DNA of 64,000 bases from Xylona heveae TC161. Taxonomy: Eukaryota; Ascomycota; Xylonomycetes; Xylonales; Xylonaceae. Position numbers and translations under genes: made by a program. The notes beneath the pieces are model-generated. The model saw only the letters and a list, made by a program, of their open reading frames with translations, did not search any database and had not been told where the DNA came from. The stretch is taken from the NCBI RefSeq assembly GCF_001619985.1, contig NW_017264199.1:62001-126000 (forward strand). The letters are read 5' to 3'. Positions 1 through 11,873 of the stretch are shown piece by piece (within the stretch, counting starts at the first letter, position 1; each line of letters opens with the position of its first letter).

Positions 1-1
1 T

Positions 2-477
2 TTCCCCTTCAGCCTTCGGCAGCTTGATGATGAAAGAGCCGCCAAGGTTGGTGTCGTTGAATGCGTGCGTACCGGTGTCGTCCGCCAGTACGAAGTCGTT
101 GGCGACAAAGATGGCGCCGACGTCGCTCGTGTCTTCTCCACTGTTGGTAAGTCTTGCGATTTATTGAATACTCGTTGAGACGGCCTCCTCTTTGCCGCCC
201 CCCCAAAAAGCTAGCCCAAGTCGCAAATGTGATTTCGAAAATGATAAACAGAAAAACTAACATTTCTCCAGCCCTTACCAAGAATGGCATCACCCGCCTT
301 ACTGGACCCCCGACGCCAAACTTGGAGGCATTCAAGACCGACAAGAAGATTACGGATGAGGAGGTCCTGAAGATTCTTGAGCAGCCGATTGCCCGTAACA
401 CTGGCAACAAGAGCAAGAACAAGAAGAAGAAGCCCGCCAAGAAGGCCGGCGAGGAGGAAGGCAAGACGGAAGCGTAA
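2..477 (+). CDS. PA2G4/Ebp1-family protein, C-terminal part (5' end outside window)
   Basis: Exons 2-146 and 272-477 encode the last 116 residues; the gene starts before the window. The intron (147-271) has donor GTAAGT, a CTAAC branch site near 256 and acceptor CCAG. The visible part begins FPFSLRQLDDERAAKVG, then GVVECV, and ends in a lysine-rich tail (KSKNKKKKPAKK) followed by an acidic end. This matches the C-terminus of the proliferation-associated 2G4 / fission yeast Cdb4 family: inactive type-II methionine aminopeptidase-fold proteins that bind the ribosome exit tunnel region and curved DNA. The basic tail is the part used for RNA/ribosome contact in the family. Family assignment rests on the C-terminal segment only; the pita-bread core is not visible. 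A long minus-strand ORF over the same bases is a shadow. Confidence 0.82.
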
Positions 478-1338
478 ACAGCATTTTGATTGATCTCTGT
501 CAATACCTCGGCAGTTTTACTTCTCAGGGGCCGCTTTTCTGGCAATCACTCAAAATCACGAGCCTGTCGGCCTAAAAAGTCGAATTTGCAATGGTGGTAG
601 AAGATTAGATACGCCATTCAGCATGCAAAATGGAAAAACAAGAAAGAGAAGTGCTGGAGCCAAGAATTTTTAAAGATAGATCCTTTTCAGCGTGTTTGAT
701 ATTCGTTGATAGGTTAGGGTCGTCCTCCTCCACGCTTAGTCATAGGAAATCAATATTGGAGAGCGCCAAAAATTATTACCACGCAAGAAATTTCTTCTTA
801 TGTCTCATGGTGATCTCTTTCTTACTATGCTTCCCATTAACTGGATGCGAGGACTGCTGTCTTTCCTTCTGATAGTCTGAGCCCATTTCCGGAGGCAGCT
901 AACCTCGCACTCCCGCCCGCTTTGGCTATGAGATCTGGAGAAGATTTCAGTGCATATTTGATATCTACACACGATATTCTCCAGGATGTTTCTCTAAGAA
1001 TTTCTCAAAATCCCTAAATTTATTGTCGTCATTCTATAGGGAGAGTGTATAACCATACACGCATCCCATACCTTTCGCGGGTAATAACCCCCCTGGGCGG
1101 GCTTCCTCGCTTGCTCCGATTCCCCCAACTCCATCACCCTAAATCAGTCCTCTAAGGCAGAGGACGCGACACGCATCGCGAGGCAAATTGCTCGGTCAGG
1201 AAATATCCACCGGACTTTTCTTTGGTGGGTTAGAAAGTCTGAATCCCTTTTCTATGGACGCGAATGTACATGATGCTTACGTGTAAAACAGACATTGCAA
1301 ACCCTCTCACGGGAGGCTTGGGGCTCGCGTCAGTCACA
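478..1338. other. Intergenic, PA2G4 3' flank / rco1 5' flank
   Basis: 861 bases between two same-strand genes. No ORF here looks like protein. The right part (about 1050-1330) has runs of C and T and is the likely promoter and leader of the PHD-finger gene. An in-frame upstream ATG at 1264 could extend that gene by 25 residues, but the ATG at 1339 has the better context. Confidence 0.5.
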
Positions 1339-4300
1339 ATGGCCTCGACGAGACCTACCCGCAAATCGTCTCGTATGTCGAGCCCCTTCACCACCAGTCA
1401 GAAAGATGCATCTCTATCTGCAGCAAATAAACCAAAAGAAGAGAAGAAGACCTTTTTAGACAAATGGGTCGAACCGCCGCTGCGTCAGCCTGCCCCCAGT
1501 TTTGAAGATTACAAAGGCCTAGAAAGACATGGCGTGCTAGAACACATGGCCCCTTTGGGAGCCCTTCCAAGTGCAAAAGTGAAGGCAAGAGTCAAGATTG
1601 AAGGTCCTCGACGGGCAATCCGTGGCAAAAAGAGGGAGACTGCTGCAGCCAAGGAGCGGGCGGAAACCCCTGATTCCTCAGCCTCTGCCAATACTAGGAG
1701 ATCGGAGTCCAGAAAGATTGAGGAGAAACCTTCTGCAACATCTCTACTGCAAGAAGAGGCGGCTGAGAGGAGTTTCCCACCTAGTCCAAGTCCTGGCTCC
1801 GGGGTGAAAGCAGTGACGGCAGCGAAAACATCGATCGCTTCCACCTCAGAGGTCAAGGCTCCGGATTCACGTACTCCCGCTGGTCGGGCGAAACTTGAAC
1901 TGATTGTCCAAGCCGCGGTCAGGAGAGCTTCTGAGCTTGGAAACCCGGCGCTCGGCTTAGCAATCAAACAACTGCACACAGAAAGCCTACAAAGGCGAGA
2001 TCTGGCTGATCTCCTGGACGCGGTCTTGAGCCAGCGGTCGACACCGCGACAGACGGGAGAATTTCAGGCCTACATCACTCAAGCAAGAAAGCAAATCAAG
2101 AGTCAAAATTCTACGCTTAATGGTGGTCGTCGTCTTTCTGTGCCGGCGGAGGCACACTCTACCACCAAATCCTCAAAGTCGCCTTCGAAGGGTTCACGCT
2201 CGGCTGTAACAACCGCTACTGGAAATAACGTGAGCCCACTGGAAGCGACGGGCCCCAACCAGTCAGACAAGCCCAAGTCAAACCAAAAGGAGTCCGTAAG
2301 CAGCGGAAAACGTCGTCAGGCCAACGGCATGGCTTCTCAAGAAAATATTCCCTTGACGCGGTCAAAGAGTGCATCAAGCTCCTCGTCGCTGTCATCCATG
2401 ACTTCTATGGATCATGAATTTACTGCGTCCATGGACGCTGAACCTGGTAATGCACAGGTTGCCGAGACCTATGCAAGCAGCCCACCAATGAACAACGACG
2501 AGCCTCACTCGGCGACCGGTCCGAAACTCGATCTATTCTCGACATCAAATCCTCCAACCAGCAACTCGCTCAAGCGGTCATCGGCGGCCGCTGGGCTCAC
2601 TCAGCCCGATAGCGATGACACCTTAATGACAAAGCGCAAACGAATGTCACGGGCCTTCGATGACTACAAGGTCACTGAAAGTAATGTCCGAGTTGAAACA
2701 AAACCTCAGCAAGAGAATTCGCAAGAGGTGACCCCGACGACGAAACCGTCAAACGCTCCGACAGTAAAGCAGACTCTTCGCCTTCGAAATAGCACCAGAA
2801 AATCTGCAAGACATGAGCCGGAGCAGCCCCAATCTCCATCCTCGTCCGTTACTGGTGGCCCTCGTTCGCCGGCGCCGGCTCTCATAGGGAGCGCCTCTCG
2901 AGCTAGTACTCCAATTTTGGGTGGGCGTCCACTGAAGAAGAACAAAAAAGGCGCTCGCATCAAGATGTCGTACGTGTTGAATCATTTCCTTGCCAAGATC
3001 CTTCATTATTGTTCTCTGTTTTCGATTGTCTCAGTTGTTGTTCTTCGTGTCGGGGCTTGTCTCTGGCCGTGCTCCTACGATTTAGTGCTGCTATCCTTAC
3101 CCCCGCGCCCTTTTGAATTTTTATTGCCTACACGCTCACAATAATTTGCGACTTTAATCATTCTTCAAGTCTAACTATTTCATGCTTCTTCAGGCCATCA
3201 AAAAAGAAGTCGGGTGTTATCGCAGGCATCGCTCGTGGAGGTGGCGCGGCAAGAAACTCGCTCGGCTATGGGCCCACGGATGAAAATGAAGATGTAAGGC
3301 ATCCCGCTTTACCCCCGCTTGAGATTTTCCTTTCTCCATATCCCTGAGCCTTCATGTTTCCCGGGCTGCCACGATGGCACGTCTCTATATGCATCGAACA
3401 TGATGAAAGTCCGATTCTATTAGCCGAATATTAGAGATGCTGACTCTCTCGCCACAGTCGGAAAACGATGAATTCTGTTCGGCTTGTGGAGGCAGTGGTT
3501 ATCTCCTCTGCTGTGATGGATGCGATAGATCTTTCCATTTCACTTGTCTTGATCCTCCGTTAGATCCCAATCGTCCTCCAGATGACTCTTGGTATTGTTT
3601 CATTTGCGAGTCAAAGAGGGGACCGCCAACACAGTACTCGAGAGGTTTATTTGCGGCTCTTTTCGGCAATTTGGAGAAGAAGAATCCTGTGGCTTTCAAC
3701 CTCCCTCGAGAAATCCGAGAGTATTTCGAAGGGGTCAGGACGGGCGACGAGGGTGAATACGAAGAGGCTGTCACGCAAAAATCCAAGTAAGTTAAAGCAT
3801 TTTCCTTGTGCTCTTTTAGCATAATAGGACCAGCCTGGCTAATCAACGTCAAAAGACCACGTGGGGGTTATGAAGAATTCCCTGACCTCTTGAAATTGAG
3901 GGACTCAAAGGGAAAATATGTTTTGTGTTTTCGCTGTGGCAAATCGGCGCTCAATAACCGAGAAATTATTCCATGCGACTTTTGCAGTTTGCAGTGGCAT
4001 CTCGATTGTTTGGACCCTCCTATGGCCAATCCCCCTCCAAAGGCTCTGAACGGAAAGTCCAAGCACAACTGGATGTGTCCAAACCATGTCGATCATGAGC
4101 TGCTTGCTCTTGATCCATCAGTCCGCCAAAATGCCAAGCAAGGCACTGCTGGCATTGGTAGAATGCACAAGGTCAGACGACCAAAGAATGCTAGAATTGT
4201 GGATCCAGCCCTTCGACGTGGGTTCATCAACAACGGGCTCATTGAGATTGATAACGACTCGAGCGACGAGGACGATTTTCACGATCAGGAAGAGTTTGGG

Positions 4301-4933
4301 GTGGTCTACCGTCTCCCGGAAAGAGGTGTCAAGCTGGATTTCATCGACAAGGTTAAGCGGTAAGTGAAGTGATTTCTTCCATTTTATTGGCCCTTGATTT
4401 TTCGTTATTTGCTAATGGAAGAGACAGAACTTGTTGGACTGAAATACGGCCGTCCATCTTTACGCGGCCTGGATCTGTGGACATTTCTGAAGCAAACCCG
4501 CCCGTGTCGGCAGAGCTTCAAATGAAGATCAAGAGTGAATTTGACAGGCGATCTTTTGCCGACCGGCAGCTGGCTTTGAACCTTGCACAGCTCTCTGGTT
4601 GTGGCAGCAACTTGAGCCTCAGCGCTGATGCCGTAGAGAATCTCATCAACACCTTGATTGTGAGTTTCTCCCTTTTGTTCAAAAATTCTCCCAAGTCTCC
4701 CTTTGCTGACATTATGGCTTTTTTAAAATCAGGCTGAAGCTCCGTCTGATGTGGCTTCGCTAATGATAGACTCGGCTGAAAAGGCATCCAACACTCCACC
4801 CTCTCCTCCTGCTTCTGACTCTCGTCTTGGCCAGTCCGAAGCCGGTCCCGTCTCCGACAAAGAAAGAAACACTTTACTTATGCTCCAAGAGCTCATTCGT
4901 CGTCGCTTGGAGACTTCTTCTCTGGAGGCTTAA
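1339..4933 (+). CDS. Rco1-like PHD-finger protein (Rpd3S histone deacetylase complex subunit)
   Basis: Exons 1339-2969, 3194-3293, 3458-3786, 3856-4359, 4428-4659 and 4733-4933 encode about 998 residues. The ATG at 1339 (CACAATGGCC) was preferred over 1264. The first 540 residues are low-complexity, Ser/Pro/Lys-rich and probably disordered. PHD1 (about residues 582-630) begins FCSACGGSGYLLCCDGCD. PHD2 (about 711-765) begins CFRCGKSALNN and continues CDFCSLQWHLDCLDPP. Two PHD fingers with this spacing are the signature of Rco1 (Cph1/Cph2 in fission yeast), which with Eaf3 directs Rpd3S to H3K36-methylated gene bodies. The acceptor of intron 3 is ambiguous: 3819 would leave a 33-nt intron, so 3855 (69 nt, with a CTAAT branch site) was chosen; the choice adds or removes 12 residues. 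Nuclear location is inferred. Confidence 0.85.
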
Positions 4934-5635
4934 ATGGGACAATACGTATCTTCCTCATCGCTCTTTCTTAATCATTGAATCATTTGCGAAGAGTTGCTCA
5001 TTTCTCGTATGCAAATCGACGGTATATTTCAAGGCGCTTGGTTCTCGGGGGGCGCTATTTCTCAAAGGCTTTTCGGGGGTTCTCCTTTTTTTTTCCCCCT
5101 CTTTTTTTTCTTTTTTCTCTCTTTCTTTTTCCTAAGCGGGTATGATCAACAAGTTGAATGGCACGTTTTGTCTCTTTTATATCATTTCGTTCTTTTGCTG
5201 TGTTTGATGGGAAGGAAGAATAAAAAGGAATAATTTAATCCGATCACCGCGTTGCGTCTCGGGAGGGGGTTGTTTAGAAACAATTGCACACTCTTTTTTT
5301 CCAATCGGTCATAGGCGCACAGTCGGGCTTCTTCACTTGTCCACCTTCTATTTTTAACTTTATATTCTTACCTTTTTCTTTCCCGTTCATTATCCGGTGG
5401 ATTCTTCCTGCGTCATTCGTTCGGTTCTGCTCTTATGACAGGTTGTCACTTCCGTCATAACGTGTCCTACTTGTCCTTCTTGTCCTGTTACACAAGTGCG
5501 AAAACAACAATTCTATTCATTATTCATTATACATTATTCGTTATCCTATATTCATTACTCATTTCGTTATCCTATATTCTTTATCCCTCATGCCACTCAT
5601 CCACTTGCATTATGGACCCTCATCATCATCACTAT

Positions 5636-5664
5636 AATTATTATTATTATTATTAGTATTATTA
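5636..5664. repeat. ATT trinucleotide microsatellite
   Basis: About nine ATT/TAT units with one interruption (AGT). A perfect 10-bp palindrome, TACCTAGGTA, follows at 5663-5672. Confidence 0.9.
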
Positions 5665-5841
5665 CCTAGGTAGTTTCTATACTCCTAATTTCATAATGCA
5701 TATTGCATGCACATATTTTTATTTTTGTTATTGTCGTTGTTATCATGTAACTATTGACTGTAGCTGGTGTTACTTTTGTGAGAGAAGTAACTGTCATTGA
5801 GATTTTGCTCTTTATCCACCTGTGGAATAGTGCTCAATTAG

Positions 5842-5861
5842 CCCTCTCTCTCTCTCTCTCT
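5842..5861. repeat. CT dinucleotide microsatellite
   Basis: About nine CT units, directly before the 18-bp tandem duplication. Confidence 0.9.
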
Positions 5862-5864
5862 TGA

Positions 5865-5900
5865 CGACACTCACTCCGGCTGCGACACTCACTCCGGCTA
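5865..5900. repeat. Tandem duplication, 2 x 18 bp
   Basis: Two adjacent copies of CGACACTCACTCCGGCT plus one variable base (G, then A). Near-identity implies a recent duplication. Confidence 0.85.
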
Positions 5901-6722
5901 CGACCTTAATGATGATGATGATGACAGACATTACACGCAGCGTATTTGCAAGAGTCATGTATGCGAGACGTGACACATGCATGACACATGACACTTGATA
6001 CATGATACAGTATACATGATACGCAATAAATAAAATATACAAGGGTTATATATCAACTTCCTTTCATTACTTCTTTTCATCATTCTGCGCCTACTTCCCT
6101 ACGAATAGGGAATAAATAAGGAACAGCTGAGAAGGTTACGTAAAAAATACAACGACGAAAACCCACGCCAGAGGAGATAAATAACATATATGCAAAGCTT
6201 TGAGGACGATTAAACAAAATGTAGGGGGCGGGGAACGAAGCGGGAGAGGGGAGAAATGATAAAGAAAATGGTGCATAAATTCGCGGGCGCTAATGTTGAA
6301 AAATAAAAAAAATGAAAGTGAAAAACTTTTTTTATTAGCATGATGATGGTAGTGGTGCGTAATGTGATAGACGCAGTCGGGAGAAGGGATAAAACGGAGG
6401 ACACGCTGTACGAAAAAAAAAAAAAGAGAAAGCAATGAAGAAAAAGAAAAAAAAAAGAAAAGAAAAAGTAAGAGATACACACTCGGTTGGTATCAAGAAA
6501 ACCAGGCATCAAAGAAGTAGAAAAAGGGGAAGGGCAGAAGAAAGATAATGCAAATGTTGACGCAGGTGGTAAAAAAAAGAAAAAGAAAAAAAGGAGAACA
6601 GGAAAAAGAAGACAGGAGTAGAGGGCAAATGAAGAGAGGCAGGAAGATATTTGTAGACGAGGGCATGAGAATGAGAATTGGAGACGAAAGGAGAGGAACG
6701 AAATAAAAGATGAACTGATGGA

Positions 6723-9700
6723 CTAATCAGAGTCAGGAGGATCACTGAGTGCCCCGTCGTCATCGTCGTCATCGTGTCCTTCTCCTGGGGGCGAACTTTC
6801 ATTTCCATTCTCTTCTTCACTCTCATTCTCGTCCTCTTCTTCAAGCTCCTTCTCCTCTTCTTCTTCCCCTTGGTCATCATCATCTTCTTCATGCATGACT
6901 TCATCCTCATCTCCATCGCTTTCGGCGTATGATTTGCGGTGTGCGGCCGCAGCGCGGGCGCTGCGTCGACGTTCGCTGGGCGGCGGGGAGTCGTGTTTCG
7001 GCTTCTTTGGTTGGGATCGGCGAGGGGTACTCTTCGTCTTGGTGCCGTTTTTCCGCGTCGATGCTGGCTGTGCTTTTGGCTTTGACGACGGGGTCGAGAC
7101 TGCTGCTCGACGTTTCTTGGCGGTTGTCTCGTCGACGGCTTCGGACTTGCGCTGTATTTTTCGGATAATCTATTAGCCATGGTTCACGAATTGCTTATAG
7201 GGCGGAGAGGTGTGTATGGCGAACTGGGGACAGGCGGCATTCTGTGTAGAAAGATGTAGACATCAAGGAGAGCTTACCTTTTTCGATTTACCTCTGACTG
7301 CCGCCCTGACAAGCCTGTCCAGCAGCTCGTCGAGGTCTTCAGAGAGGTAATTCGTGGTGGCAATATTTTGCGCAGAGTCGCGCGAATCCAGCGGCTTGAA
7401 TAATGATCCCGGCATGCGTAATTTTCCGGGCCACGTCTGGAGATTCCATCCATGTAGTTCCTCGTATTTTTTGATGACCGCCTGGGAGAGATCAGAAAGA
7501 TAGTAGAGATTTTCGCTTTTAGACTCATCGATGGCGTCTTGCGATTGCTTTATGCGTTGCGCGATGTGGTATATCAACGACAGATTCTCTTCGGACGCGA
7601 CTTGCTGGAGATAGAAAAGGATATAGCGCGCAAAATCACACAAGTCTTCATCACTTTTGCCAAAGTCTGGATGATGCGCGAGCAGACTGATCAGTCGCGC
7701 AAACACGCTCTCCATCGCGGTGCTCTTGTGTTGGTTGAGAATGGCAGCCCGGGCGCGGATCCAGACGACGGTCTCTTCCCGGAATTCCTCGTTCGGCTCG
7801 TATGCCATGAGGAATACAACCGAGTAGAAGCGATACGGGAGTTTGTTCTGTCCCAAGTATTTTCGCAATTTGGTGATGAAAGCTTGGCGCACAGGGAACA
7901 GAGCGTCTTGCGCGGTCAGCGCCAGTCTGTTGAAATCCTCGGCGGAGAGTAAGTCGTCAAATGCCTTATTTGTGCAGAGCTTCAAAAACAATTGTGCTGC
8001 GAGAAGGCGCAGCCGCGACTTGTGGGCGGGAGGAGTATCCTTCTTCTTGGATAGCTCTCCCTGATTAGTTATTAGAGTGTTGAGTAATCTGAATACGGGC
8101 TGCGAGACCTCTTTGAGGGTGGTTTGATCCGGGTGGGAGCGCAGTCGATTGACAAGGATCCGAAGAGCCCACATTTTGGCGTGCAGCTCGTCCGTGACTT
8201 CGTCGTCCCACTTGTCTTCCGTCTCTGTGGATGTGGTTCCTTGCCGAAGAAGGATTTGATCAATGGCGATATCGACGATGGCGTCTCCTTCTTCTTCGAC
8301 TTCCTTCGGCGCAATAAGGACGATTTGACTCAGCGTGGCCAACTTAGCAAGGAAATTCGCCGATCCGTATTTGAAGTCCTTGGTGCACTTTTGCAAAAGA
8401 TCTCGCACGTACATTTCCTTTCTGTCGGACACTGCCAACGTAATGGATACGGCGTGCTTGGCAGCATGAGGAGGTGATCCATAGAGTGTGAAATCAAGTA
8501 AAGCCTGCATAAATCTTCGGTCTTTTGGCATTTCTCCTGGAAATTTCGCCGCAAAAGTCGCGCATGCTTTCAGAGTATCCACAGCGCCTGGTTCATTGGT
8601 CCGTTTGGCTGAAGGAGCTTGCTCCTGGAGGACTTTGCACAGCTCCTTGACGTGTGCCCGGAAAACCTCGGGCGTGGTTGTTGATATCTCTTTGAGCAAT
8701 TCATGGGCTGTCCCGCCCAAACTGCGCTGATCGGTTCGGGAGTACTCCATGATAAAAGGCACATGGCTCTTGTTGAAGACGAGCAAACTGACCCGGTAGA
8801 GCAACGGTACCAGAGTCTCAAGCAAAGCCGCTGAAGCACCCGGAGCTGATTCGATTCGCTTGGAGAATTCGCGCTGTTAAGAGAAACAATCAATCAGTCA
8901 AGTGCACCACGGTGATAGTCTGCTAGGGGTTGTTTACAATAGCTTTATAAACCGTTCGATAGTCGCTCTCAGGCGCAAGGCAGAATCGAATAAGCTGGTA
9001 GCTTCGCCGATCATGCATTTTAGCAAACTTCCAGAGATCGGCCGTGACTTTCACAGAATCAGGAAAAGTCTTTGCAAAGTAATCAATCAGACGAGTCATG
9101 TGCGACTTAATCTCAGCTTCATTGCCATCAATGACACCACCCTATATATTGTTAGCAACAAGGGTGTTGATAATATTTAAATCAGCAACTCACGTTATAC
9201 TCTTCGCAGCGTTTTAGGAAGATAGTCATCACTTTGGCCATGACAACCTGCCGTGACTGAAGAGCGAAAAAGGCAGTCCTCGGCCTCGTTTCAAGTCCCT
9301 TTACCAGAATAAGAATCCGCTCAGCCCGAGTTTTGTCGGGATCAGCGTCACTTATCTCTGGAGATTCGTTGGGTTGGCTGTCTTTGACTCTCTGCGAACT
9401 TCCATTGACAGCCTTGTGACCCTTCGCCTTGATTGGAGGATAGCTGAGGGGTAAGAGAAGCTCGAAGATGACGCGATCAAGTAAGGCATTGATTTCAAGA
9501 TCGTTAACGTAGAAAGATTCAAAAAGTTTCGAGGGTATGCCGGAAAGAACATCGGCAACAGAAGCATTGCCAGCAGCGATTTCCCCAGCAGCAACGCCCC
9601 AAATCCGTCCGAGAACAGTCATGGCCTCGACGCGTACTCCAGGTTTGCGATCTTTAGCTCGCTCTGCAATATTGCAAAGCACGGAATTTTGGTCAGTTAC

Positions 9701-11340
9701 CCCACCTCTAGATCCGAGCTTAAGAACAACATCCCGAAAGCCAAAGACCCCAACCGCCTTGACGGCGGCAATGCGCACCCTTTCGTCGGAGTCGACCAGC
9801 ATACGAGCGAGGCAGTCCACCAATGTCTGTTCCTCCTGAGGACTGAGGCCTACTCCGCCTGAAGAGGTGGCGAGAATCCAACCTATGCAAGTGGTCCACG
9901 CGGCACGAATCAAGGCCGATTTGTCCCGCTGGCGAGCAAGGAAATTACTATATGTTGCAGGATGAGTCTGGGAAAAGGGCTGGGGGGAAGACGGAACGTT
10001 CATGATGCTTTGGCTTGGCGATGCGTCGGAGTAAGTGGTCAGTGTTGGAGGAGGGTAGATAGCCGGGTCCATGACTGGAGGTTGCGGTGGGCCAGCAGCT
10101 CCGATGCCTGCAACCATGTCGCCCAGGGTCTCAGTCGCGAGCAGTCGGAGTTGCACATTTTCCGTCGATAACTCAGCCTCTAGTTGAGGGATTACGTTCT
10201 GAAGCACGGGAGGGGAAGCTCGCCATAGCTCTCGAAGGAGTCTATGCGCCTTGTTGAGTTCCTTGAGATCTTCTTCGGTAGGACCACTTGGTCCTTCGTC
10301 TTCATCGGAATCCGCTTGCTCATCATTTCTCTTGCGACCTGGCTTTTTCGGATTGCTTTCTCCGCTCGGCGCTGCTGATGCATCCACAATGACATCGCTG
10401 AAATAATGGCTAATATACCGTGCCATCTTCTCCGGACACGAATTACAGAGTGTTCTGGCAACTGTGTAGGCGGGGGGCAACTCTTTTAGTAGAAGTGTGG
10501 ATTGCTTATCATCTTGTACAGCCAATGCTGCAGACTTTTTGTTCTTGCCATTGCCGTTGTTATTTCCCGCTGCGATCGCTCGAGGGTCCGCTCGTAGGAA
10601 TTGAGCGACAATCACGTCGATCACCTCCGCCGGCAAGTTGCCTGCCTCGTCAACCAGGATCACCAAAATTGCCGTCATGTGATATTCGACATTCTTTCCC
10701 AACTCCTCTCCAGATGATGATTTCGAAGAACCAGACATGATATCGAAGAATGATGTGAAGAGGTGTAGGATTAAGGAGTCGGAAGACGGGATATCCGTAA
10801 GCAGGACAATACTCTTGACTTGCGCTAGCGACTGCAAGACATACATGTGTTGCGTATTGTAAGGATCAGCAGGGTCAGCCAAGGCTGGCAAGATCGATGT
10901 CACGATGAGCGTGAAGATGTCCTAGGCGATCTATTAGCTCACCAATTTCGTATATGGTCTCTTGGGCAACTCACTCGCAATTGCGATCCGGTGTAAGGCG
11001 CATCCGGCGCACACAAGCGCAGAATGTCCACCACGCAGCATGCAGTCCATGCCCTAACGCCGCGATCTTTATGTGTTAAAAGATTATGAGTAGCAAGCTC
11101 CTTTGCGACCTTGGTAAACGAATCTCGCTCAGCTTCCTCTTGTTCCATGTCCCGCAATTCTTTTGACAGCGCCTGGAGCCGTCGCAGAAGCTCGGCGACC
11201 GGAATAGCTTTCCCTGCGCGCCATGTCAATGGCTCATCGAACTGTAAATGGCCGAGTGATTCTTGAATTTCTGGCTCGGCTTCAGTTTCTTCTGTTGTTG
11301 CGGCCGCTGCAGCGGCACTAGCACGGCTCCTCGTCGGCAT
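6723..11340 (-). CDS. pds5: Pds5, sister chromatid cohesion / cohesin regulator
   Basis: Five exons on the minus strand: 11340-10975, 10921-9194, 9141-8938, 8873-7278 and 7151-6723, giving about 1440 residues, the usual size for fungal Pds5. All introns are phase 0 (52-126 nt). Translation starts at the ATG MPTRSR; there is no ATG further upstream in frame. The body is helical-repeat (HEAT) sequence with Pds5 landmarks in the expected order: an N-terminal LLRRLQALSKEL segment, DPADPYNTQHMYVLQSLAQV, and the central SALIRAAWTTCIGW segment. The last exon encodes a basic RKS/KPK-rich stretch and then a strongly acidic Glu/Asp tail ending DPPDSD. Pds5 binds Scc1/Rad21 on chromatin and, with Wpl1 and Eco1, controls cohesin release and acetylation. 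A longer overlapping frame through the tail (7180-6509) is out of frame with the rest and is not the true end. Confidence 0.92.
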
Positions 11341-11873
11341 CTTCGGCGCTCCGAAGCGCAAAAGCTTTGGGAAGTCTTTTCTAATTTTTGTTTAATACTA
11401 TTCACTTCCTCCTTTATTTTTCAAAGTGAATGCGCCGCATGGATTCTGGAGGTAGGCAATGACAGGGGGGTTTAGGGAAACACAAAGTCGAGTTTGGCGT
11501 TGGCGGTCACGGTAGTTTGGGAGCTGTCGCGTCTAATTCGCGTGTCGCGGAGGGGTCTCAGCTTCCAATTAGCGCGTAAATTACGGCGGGTAAGTCAGCT
11601 GGTGCGGAACTGCAGCGACGCATGTGTCGCTGGTCCTTTTGTTGTAAGTTAATCCGCGATCTCATATGTGAGGCATGCTTCGTGGAAATCCACATCACAT
11701 CATCAGTATGCATTTTAGAATGAAACATCAAATCTTGATTCATTATTTAACCCAAGTCAATCAAATCCAAAAGGCTCAACGTCGGCGGATTTTCAAATCA
11801 CGCTGTATAAATTCCAAAATCAAAATGAATTGAAATCATCTCCTTTGAGAGAGAGGATATTACCGGGTACTAT
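11341..11873. other. Intergenic, pds5 promoter side and pol4 3' flank
   Basis: 533 bases between two minus-strand genes. It contains the pds5 5' flank (left part) and the pol4 3' flank (right part). No ORF or motif can be supported. Confidence 0.5.

Larger units (their letters stand above)
4934..6722. other. Intergenic between convergent rco1 and pds5 genes, rich in simple repeats
   Basis: 1.8 kb separating two genes that end toward each other. It holds a T/C-rich tract (about 5080-5130), an ATT microsatellite, a CT microsatellite, an 18-bp tandem duplication, GAT repeats near 5910-5925, interleaved CATGACAC/CATGATAC units (about 5970-6020) and purine-rich stretches (about 6410-6640) that are probably pds5 3' UTR read on the plus strand. 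The ORFs in it are low-complexity artefacts. Confidence 0.6.

Noticed and set aside
630-872. 80-codon ORF after the PA2G4-family gene
   Set aside because: It lies in the 3' flank, has no domain, and no splice sites link it to a neighbour.
6509-7180. 223-codon minus-strand ORF at the pds5 end
   Set aside because: It runs out of frame across the GA-rich acidic tail of Pds5. The spliced frame from 7151 gives a normal basic-then-acidic tail and stops at 6723.
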